Origin: Sipunculus nudus
Taxonomy: Eukaryota > Annelida > Sipuncula > Golfingiida > Sipunculidae
Direction: 5' to 3'
Assembly (NCBI GenBank): GCA_026874595.1
Contig: CM049317.1
Coordinates: 27,498,401-27,562,400, forward strand
DNA: 64,000 bases
Position 1 is the stretch's first letter, and every line of letters begins with the position of its first letter. The notes beneath the pieces were generated by a model. It searched no databases, had not been told where the DNA came from, and saw only the letters and a list, made by a program, of their open reading frames with translations. Below, piece after piece: positions 49,291 to 62,567 of the stretch. Made by a program: the position numbers and the translations under genes.

Positions 49291-52200
49291 ACTTATCATG
49301 GCTTCTCTAATTTATGCATCCAACCCATACAACAATCTTTGAAATCCACTTTTACTTCGTGACACAAAAAGGTGCCACTGATTCATCTTATTACTAATGA
49401 ACAATATTTCTAGTCATTGCAATTATAACCTATAGCCAATGAACATTATTTTCTGATAAGAGTACGCCTGTAACACGTTAGTTGAAACCAGATATATACG
49501 TGTTCCCTTAGCATATACACAGCAGGTGCCCTGCTTATGAACACATTGGCAGGTCTTTATCTGACGCACTGATCTTTGATCGCCAAGGACTTGTTTACAA
49601 TAGGTGACATCTTAGGGTCACCTCTCTCCCTCGGACACCTCTATCCTTAGGGTACTTAACACGGTTATTTGAATATTATTCTCTATTATCACACAAGGGA
49701 TTTAAAATCATAAAATTACCGCTACATGTTTAATACGGGCACTGTTTAGAGAAGTGATAAACGTCATGATCCTTTCATCTCGCTTTTTCGAGCTGATTAG
49801 GCAGCTATAAAGATATTAAAATTTATCCTTCTGACAAAAGTTATTGCATGGTCTAGTCAAGAGAAACGAGTTTTGGTACATGGTCGAAAGATGTACAGAT
49901 CAGTGTTGATGATCCTGTAAAAAGTATAGGTGTTGATTTAATAAGATGTATTTTATAAATATACATTGATATAAATTGTTCAAGAAATCTCCGGGATACA
50001 CCAGTTTTGTAAAAATAAGTTTAATATTCAAAGATAGAACAGGTTCCCGTTCATAAGGAACCAACTTTTATCCCTGTTGTTATTATATGCCCATCTAGGT
50101 TGCGAGGTAGATTATTTTTACACTTCAATTTCCCCATGACATTTCAAGCAAAAAATTACGAACTGATTTAAATGCAATTAGTGGGAGTGATTTGTAACTT
50201 AAATTGAGGATTGCGTCTCTTAATTGTTGGTTGTCCTTCGCTTACACTGTTATATTTAATATTAGACGTAATGGTCCGCGATGTGCACTATGGTCTTGGT
50301 GGTCAGATATACCTGTTCCTCCTGTGCCGTGTGTACTCGGTGGTCAAACGTGTCGTTTGTCCTTTGGGATATACGATTCTTAACACTTACGTTTTTGTCG
50401 TCATAAGTACCTATCCGTTCTATTTACTGTAACAAAGTTCGTCTCATGTACAGGTTAGTCGAGTGCACTGTGGTCTTGGTTGTCAGATGTACCTGAACGT
50501 ACTGCGCCCTGTGTTGCCGATAGTCAGACGTACTCGCCCGTCATGTACAGTGTGCTCTTGAATGTCAGACCTACCGGTGCTTCGTTTCCACTGTGGTCTT
50601 GTTTGTCAGATCGTATACTTGATGGTCACGCCTACAAGTCCGTCTAATATATTAATATAGTATGTCAGACTTTCTGTTACCTCGTTTGCACTGGGGTCTT
50701 GGTTGTCAGAATTATCGGTCTACATATCATATTAAATAATTTAACATTTACGGCAAAAAGTTGTTTCAATCTGTTAACACGGCAAATTTTGATTATTGCC
50801 CAGATATGTGTATATGTTGTGCAAGATAAACTAAAGTACTTTAGAAAATATTCCCGAAATATGATCGAATATAATAACGATATACTAAATACCATATTTA
50901 CTGAGTGTATAATACGAATAAAATGTGACATCCTTCCTACAACCCATTTTTTTTTCGTGTATTCATAAAACAGACTGCGTTTGACTGCAATTATTTAATG
51001 TAAACATAATCTCCATTTTGTAATTAGCATCTTTTAGGATTTTGTGGTTATAAGAAACGTTCTAAATGCAACCTGTTAACAATATATACACACCTATAAT
51101 ACCCAATATACCAGATGTACCTGAACGTACTGCGCCCTGTGTTGCCGATAGTCAGACGTACTCGCCCGTCATGTACAGTGTGCTCTTAAACGTCAGACCT
51201 ACCGGTGCTTCGTTTCCACTGTGGTCTTGTTTGTCAGATCGTATACTTGATGGTCATGCCTACAAGTCCGTCTAATATATTAATAAAGTATGTCAGACTT
51301 TCTGTTACCTCGTTTGCACTGGGGTCTTGTTGTCAGAATTATCGGTCTACATATCATATTAAATAATTTAACATTTACGGCAAAAAGTTGTTTCAATCTG
51401 TTAACACGGCAAATTTTGATTATTGCCCAGATATGTGTATATGTTGTGCAAGATAAACTAAAGTACTTTAGAAAATATTCCCGAAATATGATCGAATATA
51501 ATAACGATATACTAAATACCATATTTACTGAGTGTATAATACGAATAAAATGTGACATCCTTCCTACAACCCATTTTTTTTTCGTGTATTCATAAAACAG
51601 ACTGCGTTTGACTGCAATTATTTAATGTAAACATAATCTCCATTTTGTAATTAGCATCTTTTAGGATTTTGTGGTTATAAGAAACGTTCTAAATGCAACC
51701 TGTTAACAATATATACACACCTATAATACCCAATATACCAATTTTACAAAGACACAAGATATGTTCATCAATGAATGTTAGATTAATTCGTGCAACTATT
51801 ATTTAAATTAAGTTATACTGAGTAATTTTCCTTGAAGATACTTATTATCAACATTAAAACCATGTAGAATGAGGCAGAAGGTTGGCAATTAAAGGATGTT
51901 GCACGCATCCACAAAATTTTCTATCATATACCGAATCTAGCTATGAATGTTTGGTTTCTTTCAACACAGAACATAATAAGTCAGTGTTGCATGTGTATTA
52001 AAACAGAAAATTGAAAATATAATAGGCTCAATAAGGTATCGCTTTAAAGCTGTAAAAAATAAATGAAAGCAATGGCTATTTGCAGAAACAACGTGTCTAC
52101 ATTTTTCTATAATAGATGGCATACGATCGGGCAATTCATTTTAATTAAAGAATACAGACGTAAACTATTATAAAAGTTACGTAATTGTGATTTTTGTCAT

Positions 52201-52490
52201 GAAAGTCCGGGGTTCTTGTTCCTTTTCTGGGGCAAAGCCACATATTCAGACTTGGGACATCAAACACTTAATCAAAAACATGGGGCTGTTTCAATCACGA
52301 CGCAGTTTTAAAATATATACATGTTTTTTTTATTCACCTCAAAATAAACCTTGCTTTCAAGTAGATGAAGTAGGTAAATGGAATAATCAGAATTATAATT
52401 ATCCGTGTCTGTGTTCTGTCTTTCGCAAATGTCCCCTTATGTATAATTTGACTATGATATACTGAAGCTTTTAACCTATTTCAAAATTAT
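49290..52490. repeat. third, truncated copy of the distal part of the tandem unit
   Basis: From TTATGCATCCAACCCATA at 49311 (matching 37393) the sequence follows the distal part of units 1 and 2 through the minisatellite. After an internal 628-bp doubling it continues at 51740-52490 with homology to about 39090-39780 (TTTAGTGTTGCAT, TAATAGGCT, GGGCAATTCATTTTAATTAA). No lectin exons are present. No frame is conserved, so the plus-strand open frame at 52187-52465 is probably not a gene. Confidence 0.75.
50484..51739. repeat. recent 628-bp direct tandem duplication
   Basis: 50484-51111 and 51112-51739 differ at only about five positions by eye (for example TTGAATGTC versus TTAAACGTC, and one missing G). 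This is far less divergence than between the other repeat copies here. Each begins CAGATGTACCTGAACGTACT and ends CCTATAATACCCAATATACC. Confidence 0.95.
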
Positions 52491-52992
52491 ACTGTAATGT
52501 TGCTGCTGTCTATATTGCATATAGAAATACGTCACAGTTGTGATCAATACTGAATATATAGTATTTACACAACTGCGTAGTAGTCAAGCAAATCAAAACA
52601 GTGAAAACGCCATTTTATCTTTTTGTTATTTTATTGAACAACACTTACGATTTAAAGTCTGAGTAATTTGTCCTCTCCGGTTTCTCAGGTATATATTGTA
52701 TGTCAATAAAATCAGTAATTAAAAAACGAACAACATATCACAACCTATCTACTTGACTTAAAACGCCAGTCGTTCAACTTTCACGGTACACGTAGGGAAG
52801 GCTTTTTTTAAATGTGGCGATTGGGTGCACCCTTGTAAATTAATTTCAAGAATATGCACGTAGAAACCGGTCACCGCAACATTCAGAAACGAAGATGAAT
52901 AATCCGAATCCAAATGCGAAGAATAGAATCTGTGTTAATTTTGATTATATTAAAGTGAATAAACTCCGGACTTTATCCCGTTGGGTAAATCC

Positions 52993-53040
<48 letters not shown>

Positions 53041-54332
53041 TATATTTATGTGCATGTGCTTGTACACTCACGTTGACTGTGCACAAGATAAGTGCAGGAG
53101 AATGCTGTTACGATTAAACAGACACACCGTTAATATGCGAACTTGTGTGTAGACATTCTGTTTCTAATACACGTTGCGTATATCTGGAAGTTTGAATTAT
53201 AATTATTTTCACACGGAAAAGAAATTCATCAAATATCAGTCAATTCATCTTACTTTCGCTTGCACTGAACGAACTCATTATTTTATTTCAAATATATTTA
53301 TCTGATGTGTCTAAATTTTCAAAAATATTGACCTATTTCAGTAATTAGCTAAAAGAGTTAAACTTCTAGCATCAAACTGAAATTAAGGCTTCCTTAAATA
53401 ATATGAAATAGGAGAAATAAAAATATAGTACTCACTTGTTTTGCAAAATAATCCAGAAATTTGATGGAATTGATGTTTTGCGTTCCTAAGCTATTGAAAC
53501 CACAGTGTTTGTTTTCACACTTCACTCTTCAGACAAGGGTAACATAATTTATTTACATCATAAAATCGGTTGTAATTACAGTGTTTGTATTCTATAAAAA
53601 ATATCACCCTTATTTGGCTGATTCATTACATATATTTTGTAACTGACAAATATATGTCGAAAAGCCTAGGTAATCGATTTCTGAACCCTGGTAAAAAAAT
53701 AGAAAACGTATGTAATCAATGAAATTATGTTAAGAGTTAGGAATGTTACTAAATATGTGTCGGCATAAATATGATACGGCATATCTCTAACAAAGACAAA
53801 ATCTCAAAGTAATCTGGGTATAATATGTGTTGTGTAGTCAGATACATCGCTACAATATATAAAAACCGCATTTCTAATTCTTTGCATAGACTAGTAAGAT
53901 AACTAATATGTAACTTCACAATCTCTCTATCAAAAGAAATGTTAAATCCCTAATAGCTGCACAATCTTTATACACATATTATGTGAAGCGGGGACATTCC
54001 AATGACAATGAGATTTTTTTTTGGTGATGAACAACAATTATTTTAAGTTAAACAATCGATATCAATATTTTGTAATTAATGTAATTACTTAAATAGAAAG
54101 CGATGAATTCAGTACATGAAATCAATAAAAGATTTAAGATTGATGGATCATTTGCTAAAACGAAGACATTAATCATTAATATGTCTAATTAAAAGGATGA
54201 ATTCGGACACAATTACATCGCTATATGTGCACGTAACGTTTCCTCATATACATCTATAAATGTAAATAAGGTAACACTATCCACACTGACAAGCAAAGAA
54301 GTGCTCTGTGCAGGAGCTATAGTTATAAAATC
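52491..54332. other. intergenic spacer with one (AT)n tract
   Basis: AT repeats at 52996-53036. The rest is AT-rich with no recognisable gene or repeat. It separates the end of the tandem array from the right-hand segmental duplication. Confidence 0.5.
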
Positions 54333-54383
54333 GTTATTTGTCGGCTAACACATTATATAATATAACTAAATATTTTGTACATG

Positions 54384-54384
54384 A

Positions 54385-54432
<48 letters not shown>

Positions 54433-54450
54433 CATAATAATATTATTATT
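54384..54450. repeat. (ATT)n microsatellite
   Basis: About 16 ATT units with a few interruptions. The counterpart near 10300 in copy 1 is short and degraded. Smaller AAT and CTA runs follow at 54718-54800. Confidence 0.95.
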
Positions 54451-56709
54451 TTATTAATCGTTATGAAATGACACACACCCTGAGTTAATCATTATACATA
54501 CGGCTGTAGTCCTCAGAGAAGAGTGTTACCTTACCTAAATGTTGCTGGTAATAGGTGAATCGGGGCCCAAAATGTGTGAATCTCACCGGACCGTTTCTGG
54601 TCGGGGCTCGAAACCTGTTCTATATCCTTAGCCGGAGTTCGCCCTTTATGCTGCAAAAGGCAAGCCAATTAAGATTATCATTCATGTAATCAAATTATCT
54701 TGTGATAATGCATGTGATAATAATAATAATAATAATTATAATGATAATGTTATAATTTAGTACTACTACTACTTCTACCACTACTACTAAAACTACTACT
54801 ACTAATAGAGTATTGATAATAATGACATAGATAAAAAAAAAGTAAAAAAATCGAAATAATGATTACAATAAAGTAAAGATGAATATAATAGCAAGGAGCT
54901 CCGAGCAACTGTGTTGCAAAAATATATAGTATGACAAAAAGTATAACACCTCATCCAAGCCGAAAATTATTTTATGGACATTCTCATTAAGCTGTCAGCA
55001 GTAGGCAAATTGTTAATCTGAATCAACCTGCCTTCTCCGTTTTGGCACGTTTCAAGCTACTTATATGATAGGATCATACAAAAAGCAACTGTTATGTAAA
55101 GGCACCCCGGCTTTACTAAATGTTTGTCCTACTACGATTCGGTTATAAAGTTTACGTGTCCGACATGAAAAATATGTTAATGACTTGATATATATTCCTC
55201 TAAAGTGCCGTTTATTTTGCAGAAAGAGACACTGGCCGAAGGTTTTTATACACCCCTATCTGGTTCAATTCACACCGTCTTCATATATTTATAGATGACT
55301 GTATTTCTATATTTGGAAGCTGTTGCAGATTTATACACAGTAGTCATAGAATCGTGTTATTTTCCCGCGACCTGCATGTATAACAAAGATTTACATTTAC
55401 TCCTTATACAAATCAATATAGAGCCAGATCGAGTTTGCGAAAATTAAGCAAACCCGGGTTTTTGTGTTATTCATGGTCAGTGGGTCATTGACATTTCGAT
55501 CCATATAGACGTACTGTTGCAGGTAATAGAGGATTTTGCATAAGTGATGGCTTACATTTACATTCATTGGTCTTCCATGATGGACATGACTTTAATTTTA
55601 CCCCCAAAATAACTTCACACTGTCTTCGAAAAAGCTAGCCAGTTTGTCTAAACAGTTTTACATTGCATATCATATCATATCATACCAGATCCAACATAGA
55701 ATATTTTGACAGTATGCCGTGTGTTTGTGTATCTATATAGCATAAATTTAATTCAATTTGATGAATTTGAGGAAATTTTATTACTGCCTAAGATCCAAAT
55801 CTACAAAGTTGCATCTGGCAGCAGGACGCGTTTTTTTTCTACATCTGGAAAATGACGGGATATTTCCAATAGCGCGGACTCCAAGCGGGAATATTGATAA
55901 TTAAGGAAATGATGCACATTGTGTTTGTAAAAGTCGCCGACAACTATAAGTCATTATTTTTACAGCTGAAGTTTATTAATTAACGGTTCAGTTTTTCAAA
56001 ATAACTGGTTTAAAGTAAAAACTTATCAATTGGTCAATTTTTTTATTGAGATTCATCCCGATTGTATATTAAATCAATTATTTACTGTTAGTATTTTACC
56101 GTTTTTATGTATAGAGGTACATTAAGTTAATGTTTTAAAGCGTTATTGAGTTATCCTAGCGCGATTGGTCTGATTGGTGTTCTCATCATACCAGCACACA
56201 CTACCTTCTGGTTACTCTTTTCTTAATACTTATTACAGATTTCGTAATAAACTTAACCATACAAAACATAAGCATAAATTTTAGCTTGTACTCATATCAT
56301 GTCAGACATGTGATATCCGTATTAGCTTTATTCATATAAATAATATACTTTTAACTAGGCTATGTAATTATTTACCATACATAGTGAAATAAGTATTTTG
56401 TTCTCTTATCAAAGTGTTGGCATGTTTCATGGAATCAATCACATTTATATAAAAAAAGTTTATATAATTCACCCTCATGGATATGTTACTTTGATATGAA
56501 AGAAATCACAAACGATAGCAATATATCTTTTTAACTCGTGGTAGTAAACCTGAACCGTCGTCACGCAACTCCTGTTTGGCAACATCTTTGAAACACCTGT
56601 TCCAAGTCTTAAACTGGGATTTTAATTCGCTCATGATCTTGTTATGTTCTTTTTGAATACAATTTATTCGTTTTAGGATCTTGTAATTGATCTCATAGTG
56701 AATGTATTA

Positions 56710-57120
56710 TCTGATTTTTTAAAGATTTATTTGTGGAGGTAACCGCCTCTATTTTATTTAATGCTTGCTTAACTCAGTATTATATATATCTGCAGCATTC
56801 AATACCGCTTTCGGACTACGTGACAGGGGATTACCCTCGATAATTCTGGAGTCAACAAGGCTCTGTGTATCACTCCTGCGGGTCCTGGGTATGTGTCATC
56901 CCCATAACTGATACAAACCCTGAGGAACTCCCGAAAGGCGAACTCGTTTTTGAGTAAAACGCCTGTTTGGGCACAGTCTCCTCATTAAGCCTGCAGAGCG
57001 CTCACCCTGGGTGGGGGCCGACCGTGAAATATATCACTGCTTCGGCTGAGATTCGAACTCACAATCTCTCGGCTTTGAGCCCTGTGCTCTACCCCTGAGC
57101 CAAAGAAGCCAGTATTTTTA
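56710..57120 (-). mobile_element. tRNA-derived SINE, minus orientation, second copy
   Basis: Read on the minus strand, TTGGCTCAGGGGTAGAGCAC (A box) and GTGAGTTCGAATCTC (a near-consensus B box) head a body clearly homologous to the SINE at 36.14-36.54 kb (ATGGGGATGACACATACCCA is shared). The homologous site in copy 1 (about 12355) is empty, so it inserted after the segmental duplication. Its B box is better preserved than that of the other copies. Confidence 0.8.
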
Positions 57121-58379
57121 TTCGAATTTTAGTCTGTTTAGCGCAACATGGTATTATAATGTTGTACAGTGTTTTATTGTGGCGTTTTATAAATTAAATC
57201 AACTGGACTGTAATTTGGGAACCGTGCCAATAGTGTCTTAAGCTAGATATTTGCAATAATGTTCCCATAATCCCGAAAAAGTTGCAATTATTTCTCTCAG
57301 GGGCTACAGCAGAAATTATGGACACAGCCCATATTCTCCATGTAAAAGCAATCCCACATTAAATCGTGGAGACTTGTTCCGACACGACACAAGAGTTTGC
57401 TTGTGTATACAATTCAATGAATTGCGCAGCTTATCTACTTTTTAATACCTGCCCCCAGATGGCATTATATGCCATTATTTAGGAGTCTTGACAGTTGAGT
57501 TTTCTCCGCTGGCGATGGGGGTCGATGCCCTATCATCGTTGGGAGACTGGGTTTAGTGACCCTTCCAATGTGCACCCGTTTCCTCTATCCCTACAGACAA
57601 GCCTCCTCCTACTCTCTCCACGCCCTCTCTCTCTCTCTCGCGCGCTCACACACACACTGTTGTGTGTGGTATTGTCTACTAAAACACCTTGTTTATGATG
57701 ACACAGACCGGTACAAGAAAACCGTATTTTCTCTTAAATGTAAGTTTCCAGTTCTCAAGCAAGCCTTGTGGTAAGCAAACATTTAACGATCAGCGTGAGT
57801 CACGTTGTTTACAGGAGTAAAATGAAGTTATCAATAAATGATCGGACCAGCAGTATAAAGTAAGCAATGGACTTTACACTTAAATCAGGCAGTCGCAAGT
57901 GCACCACTACCGCTTAGGAATACGTCCTTATATAAACGTCATAACTGTGTCTTAAAGGTAAATTCAAATAAAACATTACGAATATCAAACTGGTAAATGA
58001 CAGTATTTCCAAATATACTGAGTAATAGTATTCAGTATAAAAACTTTTATTTGATAATACTGTTTTTTTAGTTGGCCTGTTGTTATGAAATGGTAATGTA
58101 GAAGACTCACGTCAGGAGGCTCATTACTGTCGCCATGCTAACCTTTGTTGAATTAAGTTATACCACTGATATTTAAGCTCGCTACAATGCATAGGACCAG
58201 TACAATAGTATAACAATTTTATAGTATTTGCCAAGTTGATAATGATAAACATCGTAAAGAGCATAGGGTCTATATAAAATCACCCTCCAGGCTGACCAGC
58301 TTATATGCAGGGTTATATGTAGTAATGACGGTGTTGTCCGGTATGTTTAGTGTCACTTATCACAGCCCATTCATTCTGG

Positions 58380-59929
58380 TCTCCTGACCTAAGAGAGTTC
58401 AGCACATCAATCAGGCTACAAAGTATACAGATAAATCAAGTCTAATGGTGTGTATATTGATGCAAGTATAAACCGGACTGTTCAATACATGTATCCCCCT
58501 TGAGGCAAAATGTGAAACTAATTTCAGGGATCTGAGAGGTTCAACAATATGACAACTGTAGTGCTATTGATCCATGAAATTTAAGTATATTTTGTCTAAT
58601 AAATTAAGAATGGTTTACCCGACTTTACTATAAACTGTTGATTGGCACTCCCGTTAAATGTGATAGGTCTCCAGTCCTCCATATATATGCCACTGCCATC
58701 TTATTTTGAAACTAAGCATGCGCACAAAAGTGCGATTATACTTGTGTAATGTTGAATTCCTATGGAAAATAAAATATACGTAAAATATAAGTTCAAGGTA
58801 AATATACCTTTGGTATCATATTAGTTATTTATTTAATTGCGGAAACCAAAGGCTATCAACATAGCTATATGTATAGCATTATACTTTTGCAAACTCCCAA
58901 AGCCAGCTATGAGCCGTAAGTTAACCTCATATTTTGTACAATTAAAAAGTATACCACTGCCGCTTATGTATACGGTTTTATCCCTCAACATCGAATCACC
59001 TAGACCAAGTTAAATGAAAGATCATATATATTAATAAGGTAATTTATATTAAGTCCAATCTTGCTGAATCATATTGTTTGATCTCAAAGATTTATAAAGA
59101 GCTAGTTTTTCTTCAATAGGTCTGAGGCTTAAAGTGATTTTGGTTTTATGGAGGACAGAAATCTAGTAGCAAATATGTCTAACATAACCCTGATACGGTT
59201 ACAATGATGACAATGGTATAATCGTCCGCTACAACTGTAGTGATATTAAATGGTTGTAAGGGTTTTTTTTCAAGGTAATGGATTGACATATGGTGCAAGA
59301 GGACACGGTCCACACAGTATGCATCGAGTCGGGCTTATATGTGTGTTTATGTGCTATCATTATTGGTTTTGTGTGATACTTTGAGTGTCACGTGTTACCG
59401 CCCAAAAATTCCGATCTGCTGACCGAAAATTCTGATCTGACTCATTATATTATTCAGGGTACAAAGTATATAAATAAATTAGGTCTGATGGTGTGTGTAT
59501 TGATTCACGGATAAAACCGTGCTGTTCCATACTTATAGCCCCCTGGAGGCAAAAGGTTGAACAAACTTCAGATATCTTATGGGTTCAACAATTTGACGAT
59601 TCTGGTGCAACTGATCCAGGGAATTCAAGTATATTTTTTCTGATAAATTTGGAATTGATAACCCGACTAAACTATAAAATGTTCAGTGGTACCCCCTTTA
59701 AACGGGAGAGATCTCCAGTGCTCCATATATGCCACTGCAATCAGCTGTAAAAACTTTGCATGCCCACAAAAATATAGTTATACTTGTATATTTTTTAAAT
59801 TCTATTGGAAATAAAATATACATGAAATGTAAGTTCAAAATTAATGTACCTTTGGTATTAAAATAGTGATTAATTTTATTGAGGACAACAAATGTTATCC
59901 ATATATACATACATACACACACATATATA

Positions 59930-59964
<35 letters not shown>

Positions 59965-60560
59965 TAAGCACTGTCCTTTTGCCCACTGCCAAAGGCAGCT
60001 ATTAGCCGTAAGTTAACCTGAGTTTTTGTTCAATGAAAAAAAGTAACCCACTGCCGCTTATGTATACGGTTTTATCCATCACCTAGACCAAGTCAAATTA
60101 AACTTCATGGATATTAATAAGGTAATTTATATCAAGTTCAACTTGGCTGAATCATACTGTTCTATCTAATAGATTTTAAAAGGCATTAGTTTCAATAGGT
60201 CTAAGGCAAAAAGATTAAGTGAGTTTAGTGGAGGACCGAAATCCAGTGGCATACATGTGTGACATAACAAATAATGTTACAATTATAAAAATGGTTATAA
60301 CAGTGTTATTTAATTGACTAAGGGTGGTAAGGGTAGTTATTTTTATGGTAATGTATTGACATATCGTGCAAGAGGACACGGTCCATACAGAATATGCATC
60401 GAGTCGGGCTTATACGTGTGGTTATATGCTATCATGACTGGTTTTGTGTGATACTTTGAGTATCACGTGTTACCGCCCAAAAATCCCGACCTGATGACCT
60501 AAGATAGCTCTTTATATAAATCAGTGTACAAAGTATATAGATAAATCAAGTGTATGTGGG
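58380..60560. repeat. 1.07-kb internal tandem array, copy 2 (middle unit complete)
   Basis: Units begin near 58380, 59410 and 60480 and share ACAAAGTATATA.ATAAAT, CCCC..GAGGCAAAA, CTTTGCATGC-like, AGCCGTAAGTTAACCT and ACCACTGCCGCTTATGTATA. The third unit is partial. It is non-coding as far as can be seen. Confidence 0.7.
59925..59962. repeat. (AT)n microsatellite
   Basis: AT units inside the second tandem unit, preceded by CATACACACACAT. Confidence 0.95.
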
Positions 60561-60882
60561 TGTTTGTAGAGAATAAAGCAAAACCCTGCTGCTATACACT
60601 CGAAACCCCGTTGAGCTGAAAAATGAAACTGTAACCACATATATATCAGTGCTTCCATTATGTCCCCAGATCAGCGTTCTTTTCTATTAAGGGTCATTTA
60701 AGGATAAATGAATACAAGGTTTGCCGAACTGATGGCTTGCCTGACTGTATAAACACTGCCCAAAGTGCCTCCAATGGCGTCCTGGTCACATGTCACACTT
60801 GTTAAATCAGAAACAACTTAATATGTTAGCTCTCTGTATCACTTATTCACTTATATACATGATGTGTAGCGACATAATTTTG

Positions 60883-60947
<65 letters not shown>

Positions 60948-60985
60948 CTTGGGAAAGTATATATCTATATATATATGTGTGTGTC
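60883..60985. repeat. (AT)n with GT end
   Basis: Two AT tracts and a short GTGTGTG, matching the tract at 15373-15448 in copy 1. Confidence 0.95.
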
Positions 60986-61188
60986 AGTGTGAGATGAAAA
61001 TTTGTCTCATCAATTCTCCTATTGCGGTGAAGTATAATTGTCATCATAGTGCGTTGTATTATCAACGTAGATTACCCCTGGTCTTATCTCATGGTGGTGA
61101 GTTGTGAATAACATAAGCTATTGTTTCACAGAATTATATATTATTATGCTGTTATAACCACAGTTTTATAACCACAGCATGATAATTG

Positions 61189-61191
<3 letters not shown>

Positions 61192-61236
<45 letters not shown>

Positions 61237-61249
61237 CACACACACACAC

Positions 61250-61298
<49 letters not shown>

Positions 61299-61411
61299 GC
61301 GATGGTAAAGATAAAGAGTAACGCCTTTTAGATAGATTAACAAGTTTATCTAAAAGGCGTCACTCTTCATCTATACCTTCCCTTCAACTATAGACTAACA
61401 CGGCTATACCA

Positions 61412-61498
<87 letters not shown>
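61192..61498. repeat. AT/CA/GT microsatellite cluster around an inverted-repeat element
   Basis: AT at 61192-61231, CA at 61232-61250, AT at 61251-61295, AT at 61417-61454, then GT at 61455-61498 (about 22 units). Between the tracts, 61297-61400 contains AGAGTAACGCCTTTTAGATA and, after a short loop, its near-reverse complement TATCTAAAAGGCGTCACTCT. The stem is about 36 bp with a few mismatches. The following ACTAACACGGCTATACCA is GC-richer. It is absent from copy 1, which suggests an inserted MITE-like or retroelement 3'-end fragment. Confidence 0.7.
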
Positions 61499-61501
<3 letters not shown>

Positions 61502-62567
61502 AGGTCCGATTTGCACAGGTGCCGTGTTGTGTATTTTGTTATTTTCTTTTCGATAATTCTACCACGCTCATCTGTACTGATGCCCGGGTGTGTTATCTAA
61601 GCTGCACATATATATCTTGTGAAGAGATGTAGACATATTTATATCTTGGCAGATAACATATGTAGTGCCACTCACTTTCATTTGTTTTAATATAGGGCAA
61701 CTGTTATATGTTTTTGCCGATCAAGATATACTATCAAAAAAGAAGAATAAAGCTGTTTGCATGAATGCATTTATTGCATACAGTTCAGGAATTTTATATT
61801 CCAACGAGTGAGAGATAGAAATAAAGGGACGGGAGTTATTAAACAAAGCTGGTTAAATATAGCTACTTTTTATCATGTTCTTATGGTCTGTTACCTGGCC
61901 TAATAGGAGGACCATAAGATGGATGCTCAAAATGTTAAAGCAGACAAGACAGTATATTTCCGTTCGAGCAAAATAGGTATACCAATCTTTTATTGTTGCA
62001 TGACCTGTCCCTTTTCTACAGAGGATGCCAAAATCATCAAATATTATCAAGACAATATGAATGAGCTGGCTCAAAATATTGCAAGGTCTGTACATATATA
62101 ATGTCAAAGGTTGTACAGGTGGTTAGAAAGAATTAAACAACGGTATATAAAGACTCCTATCTTCACTCTTCTTTGAACAGTGTGGCATTAATTTGCCTTT
62201 TTTATTTGTTTGGTCTGTGATTAGATATTTTAGGCTGCCGTAATGATCCTTAAGAGGCTTCTGTGATAAGTCGCATCCTGTGATTTATTTGGTTCTTGAG
62301 TCCAGGCTGCTCACAATTTCCGATAGCCCTTTAAAATATCAATTAACAAAATAAAATTCAAACCGACACGGCCAGGTGCATATATTTATCAGTTCACTTG
62401 GCAAAGTAAACTCATTGAATGATTATAAAGTGGTAAACAATCATATCAAATTATACTCAAAACCAATATAAAATCACCTTTTACAAATTTAAGAAAACCA
62501 TTACATTTTATAAAAAAATCACATCAAAAATGTTATAATTCCTTTAATTTCTGATCATGTGAATTAT

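Larger units (their letters stand above)
54333..62005. repeat. segmental duplication, copy 2 (pairs with 10247-16225)
   Basis: Colinear with 10247-16225. It is longer because it has a (ATT)n tract at 54.38-54.45 kb, an unmatched stretch at about 56.19-56.44 kb, a SINE at 56.71-57.12 kb, a complete middle tandem unit, and extra AT/GT tracts with an inverted-repeat element at 61.2-61.5 kb. Confidence 0.85.

Noticed and set aside
50699-51595. Identical open frames in the 628-bp doubling
   Set aside because: They are identical only because the DNA is a recent duplication. The frame is not kept in the older copies at 38.7 and 48.5 kb.
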